Assembly: GCA_035299065.1 (NCBI GenBank)
Contig: DATGXI010000021.1
Coordinates: forward strand, 1-7,279
Direction of reading: 5' to 3'
Length of the DNA stretch: 7,279 nucleotides
From: DASPJQ01 sp035299065
GTDB taxonomy: Bacteria > Bacteroidota > Bacteroidia > Flavobacteriales_D > UBA2798
The number at the start of each line of letters is the position of its first letter. Within the stretch, counting starts at the first letter, position 1. The notes beneath the pieces are model-generated. The model did not search any database and was not told where the DNA came from. It saw only the letters and a program-made list of their open reading frames with translations. A program made the translations under genes and the position numbers. Below, one piece after another: positions 5,278 through 7,279 of the stretch.

Positions 5278-7159
5278 TTTTGTTGTTGTTAATCCATTCT
5301 TCAAGTGTCACCAAATGCCAAACACGGCTCCAGGGTACATTTTTGTCATTTTTTGCAAAGCGTTCCCATAAACCAAGCAATTCTGCGCCATTGAAGTAAT
5401 TTCGCTGTGCCAATGATTTAATGCGTTGTTCGCAATATGCTTTCATTTCATTGCGCAACCAATGCGCCCAGGGAAAAGTAAACCCCATTTTTTTACGGTT
5501 CACCACTTCTGAAGGCAATAAATTGCCCATGGCTTTTACAAACAATTGCTTTGGTGTGTGGGGATACTTTAATTCATCGTTTATGTTTAACGTATATTCA
5601 ATAAGGCGATGGTCTAAAAAAGGAGCGCGTACTTCCAGCGCGTGGGCCATGGTCATTTGATCGGTATCGCGCAACAAAACATTTTGCATATAGGTGCGCA
5701 TCTCGGCAATAGAAACTTCACTCAGCAAATGGTTTTTATGACCGGTAAAAATAACCCGGGCCATTTCTTCAACCGGCAACGTGCCCTTTGCTTTTAATTG
5801 CAGTAATTCTTTCACGAAATCTTTGTCAAACAATTGGCGTGACAGGCTATAAAACCCGGCATCGGTAATTTTATTTTGTGATAAAATGCGTTTGTATTTT
5901 TGACCTGTTGTGCCTCCTTTTACAGCACCAATGGCATTTCCTGCCAGTTTTCGTATAAAACGTGGTGTGTTTTTGAGTAATTTCTTATTGTGAAACGAAT
6001 GTGTTTGTGTAAATATGGGATAACCGGCAAACAACTCATCACCTCCCAATCCGGTCATAGCAACCTTAATGCCGGTTTTACGCGTGGCCTGGGCAACTGC
6101 GTAAGTATTAGGACCGTCACCTCCCGGAAAATCAACCGACTTTAAAATTGCTGGGATTTCATGCAAAAAATCGTCTGCCGAAATACGAATGGGATGGTGG
6201 TTTGTATTGTATTTCTTTGCAATTTGATTGGAGAATTCTTCCTCTGAAAAGTCTTTTTCACCAAAAATAATTGAAAAGGTAGAAACGGACTTTGGGCTTA
6301 GTTTGGCCATTTGGGCAACCACGGCCGATGAGTCAATACCGCCCGATAAAAAAGCACCAACCTCTACATCGGCAACCATGCGAAGCCGTATGGAATCTTC
6401 GAAAAGTGTTTTGATATCGGAAATCACTTTCGCGCTATCATTTTTTCCTTCTCCGTTCTCCTTTTTTTGTTCAACGTTTATTCTTGGGCTCCAGTAATTT
6501 TTTGTGAACACAAACCCGTCTTCAACCGTAATGTAATTGCCCGGAGTAAGCATGAACACATCTTTTATCAATGTATAAGGCGCGTGTACTGTTTGGTACT
6601 GTACATAATCAGGCAACGCATCAACATTCAATTTACGCGGAATTATACCAGACGCAAGCAATGAACGTATTTCAGATGCAAAAATAAAGGTGTCGCCTTC
6701 GCTGTAATAATAAAGTGGTTTCTCTCCTACCCTGTCACGGGCTATAAACAATTTCTTTTTTTGAATGTCCCAAATGGCAAACGCAAACATACCGTTTAAT
6801 TCATCCACGCAGGCTTCACCAAGCTGTATATACGCCTGCAATAAAATCTCGGTATCACTTGATGTGCGGAAAACAAGGTGAGGGAATTTTGCCAGTAGAG
6901 TTTGTTTTACCTGGCTAAAATTGTAAATTTCACCGTTAAATGCAATTATGTAATTGCCATCAGCCGAAACAAAAGGTTGATGAGCTGCTTCTGAAAGATC
7001 GAGTATGGACAAACGCACATGCCCAAGTGCAAGGGTTTCATCAACCCAGGTGGAATTGTTATCAGGACCACGATGGGCCATGCAACTATTCATTTGTTGA
7101 ACAACTGAACGCCCCTGCGCTTTATCTTTAAAACCAATGTACCCGTTAATGCCGCACAT
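5270..7159 (-). CDS. asnB: Asparagine synthase (glutamine-hydrolysing), class II amidotransferase
   Basis: A 629-residue cytoplasmic enzyme that takes ammonia from glutamine and, in the canonical reaction, amidates aspartate with ATP. The N-terminal glutaminase domain (about 2-215) begins MCGI with nucleophile Cys2 and has HRGPD at 29-33, Arg49 in RLSI, NGEIYN at 75-80, Asp102 and RDRVGEKPLYY at 141-151. The synthetase domain (about 245-629) has the PP-loop SGGIDSS at 272-278, GLGGDELFAGY at 370-380, LEVRAPFLDHRL at 508-519 and KKMGF at 556-560. All key residues are present and the length matches the B. subtilis AsnB/AsnO size class. The segment DGPNTYA (348-354) before GLGGDELF resembles, from memory, AsnB-like proteins of polysaccharide clusters (DGLNTYFV type). 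With the overlapping glycosyltransferase, this raises the option that it amidates a sugar acid or another substrate. The start is fixed by the catalytic Cys2. An upstream gene ends 39 bases before it. Confidence 0.93.
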   Translation of the reverse strand: MCGINGYIGFKDKAQGRSVVQQMNSCMAHRGPDNNSTWVDETLALGHVRLSILDLSEAAHQPFVSADGNYIIAFNGEIYNFSQVKQTLLAKFPHLVFRTSSDTEILLQAYIQLGEACVDELNGMFAFAIWDIQKKKLFIARDRVGEKPLYYYSEGDTFIFASEIRSLLASGIIPRKLNVDALPDYVQYQTVHAPYTLIKDVFMLTPGNYITVEDGFVFTKNYWSPRINVEQKKENGEGKNDSAKVISDIKTLFEDSIRLRMVADVEVGAFLSGGIDSSAVVAQMAKLSPKSVSTFSIIFGEKDFSEEEFSNQIAKKYNTNHHPIRISADDFLHEIPAILKSVDFPGGDGPNTYAVAQATRKTGIKVAMTGLGGDELFAGYPIFTQTHSFHNKKLLKNTPRFIRKLAGNAIGAVKGGTTGQKYKRILSQNKITDAGFYSLSRQLFDKDFVKELLQLKAKGTLPVEEMARVIFTGHKNHLLSEVSIAEMRTYMQNVLLRDTDQMTMAHALEVRAPFLDHRLIEYTLNINDELKYPHTPKQLFVKAMGNLLPSEVVNRKKMGFTFPWAHWLRNEMKAYCEQRIKSLAQRNYFNGAELLGLWERFAKNDKNVPWSRVWHLVTLEEWINNNKIE

Positions 7160-7164
7160 GCGGG

Positions 7165-7172
7165 TAAATATA
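7165..7172 (-). promoter_or_regulatory. Possible -7 element before asnB
   Basis: On the minus strand TATATTTA matches TAnnTTTG at 7 of 8 positions and ends five bases before the asnB ATG. At the expected -33 distance there is GGTT, inside the neighbouring dyad, rather than TTTG, so support is modest. If real, transcription would start almost at the start codon. Confidence 0.28.
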
Positions 7173-7182
7173 CCGCAATTTA

Positions 7183-7196
7183 TGGTTCACGAACCA
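7183..7196. repeat. Dyad TGGTTC-AC-GAACCA between the upstream gene and asnB
   Basis: A perfect 6-base inverted repeat with a two-base centre sits in the 39-base gap before asnB, just upstream of the possible -7 word and over the expected -33 position. The tiny centre and the lack of a following T-run make it a poor terminator. An operator for a dimeric regulator is the more natural reading, though unproven. Confidence 0.3.
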
Positions 7197-7198
7197 GC

Positions 7199-7279
7199 TT
7201 ACTTCTCAATTATGCGCATAATGAACCTGAATCCACGTTCTGAACTTGCCGACTTATTCGTATCATATTCTTCATAAAC
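7199..7279 (-). CDS. C-terminal fragment of an upstream gene, perhaps FGE-sulfatase-like
   Basis: A leftward reading frame is open from the window edge for 26 codons and ends in TAA at 7201-7199. The peptide contains SSERGFRFIMR near its end. A terminal GFR followed by a few residues is reminiscent of the C-terminus of formylglycine-generating-enzyme-like (SUMF1) domains, which in Bacteroidota include the gliding proteins GldJ and GldK. This is too short to be sure, and the frame could be fortuitous. It lies on the same strand as asnB with a 39-base gap, so it may be the preceding gene of the same transcription unit. Confidence 0.45.
   Translation of the reverse strand, partial: VYEEYDTNKSASSERGFRFIMRIIEK

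Noticed and set aside
5270..7159. asnB as part of the cyanophycin pathway, using released aspartate
   Set aside because: It is on the opposite strand, separated by two exported-protein genes, and overlaps a glycosyltransferase, so polysaccharide context explains it better; a metabolic link is possible but unsupported.

Overview
The window looks like chromosomal DNA from a member of the Bacteroidota. The evidence is the moderate-to-low GC content, the absence of clear Shine-Dalgarno sequences before starts, several TAnnTTT-type -7 words just upstream of start codons, and the style of the secreted TPR and short exported proteins. This placement is an inference; no rRNA or marker gene is present. 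No mobile element, CRISPR array, tRNA or rRNA was seen.

Left part (1-2433): a cyanophycin (multi-L-arginyl-poly-L-aspartate) cassette. The first 49 codons of cyanophycin synthetase (cphA) run leftward off the edge. Across a roughly 250-base divergent control region, three tightly packed rightward genes follow: cyanophycinase (cphB), an Ntn-hydrolase isoaspartyl peptidase (iaaA-like), and a 96-residue three-helix membrane protein with a very basic tail. Together cphA, cphB and iaaA would make the polymer from Asp and Arg, cut it to beta-Asp-Arg dipeptides, and split those to free Asp and Arg. The catalytic Ser-His-Glu set of CphB and the Thr nucleophile of the IaaA-like enzyme can be placed at the expected spacings. 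The membrane protein has no recognised function.

Middle part (2436-4039): two leftward genes encode exported proteins, a 333-residue TPR protein and a 184-residue unknown protein with a CxxC motif. The TPR gene converges on the membrane-protein gene with only two bases between stop codons.

Right part (4111-7279): a leftward pair made of a class II asparagine synthase-like amidotransferase (629 aa) and a GT4-type glycosyltransferase whose start overlaps the asnB stop. This is typical of surface or exopolysaccharide loci, and the amidotransferase may act there rather than in amino acid supply. The window ends in the last 26 codons of another leftward gene, perhaps with a formylglycine-generating-enzyme-like C-terminus.

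The most noteworthy content is the compact make-and-break cyanophycin cassette in a probable non-cyanobacterial, Bacteroidota genome, together with its coupled unknown membrane protein.
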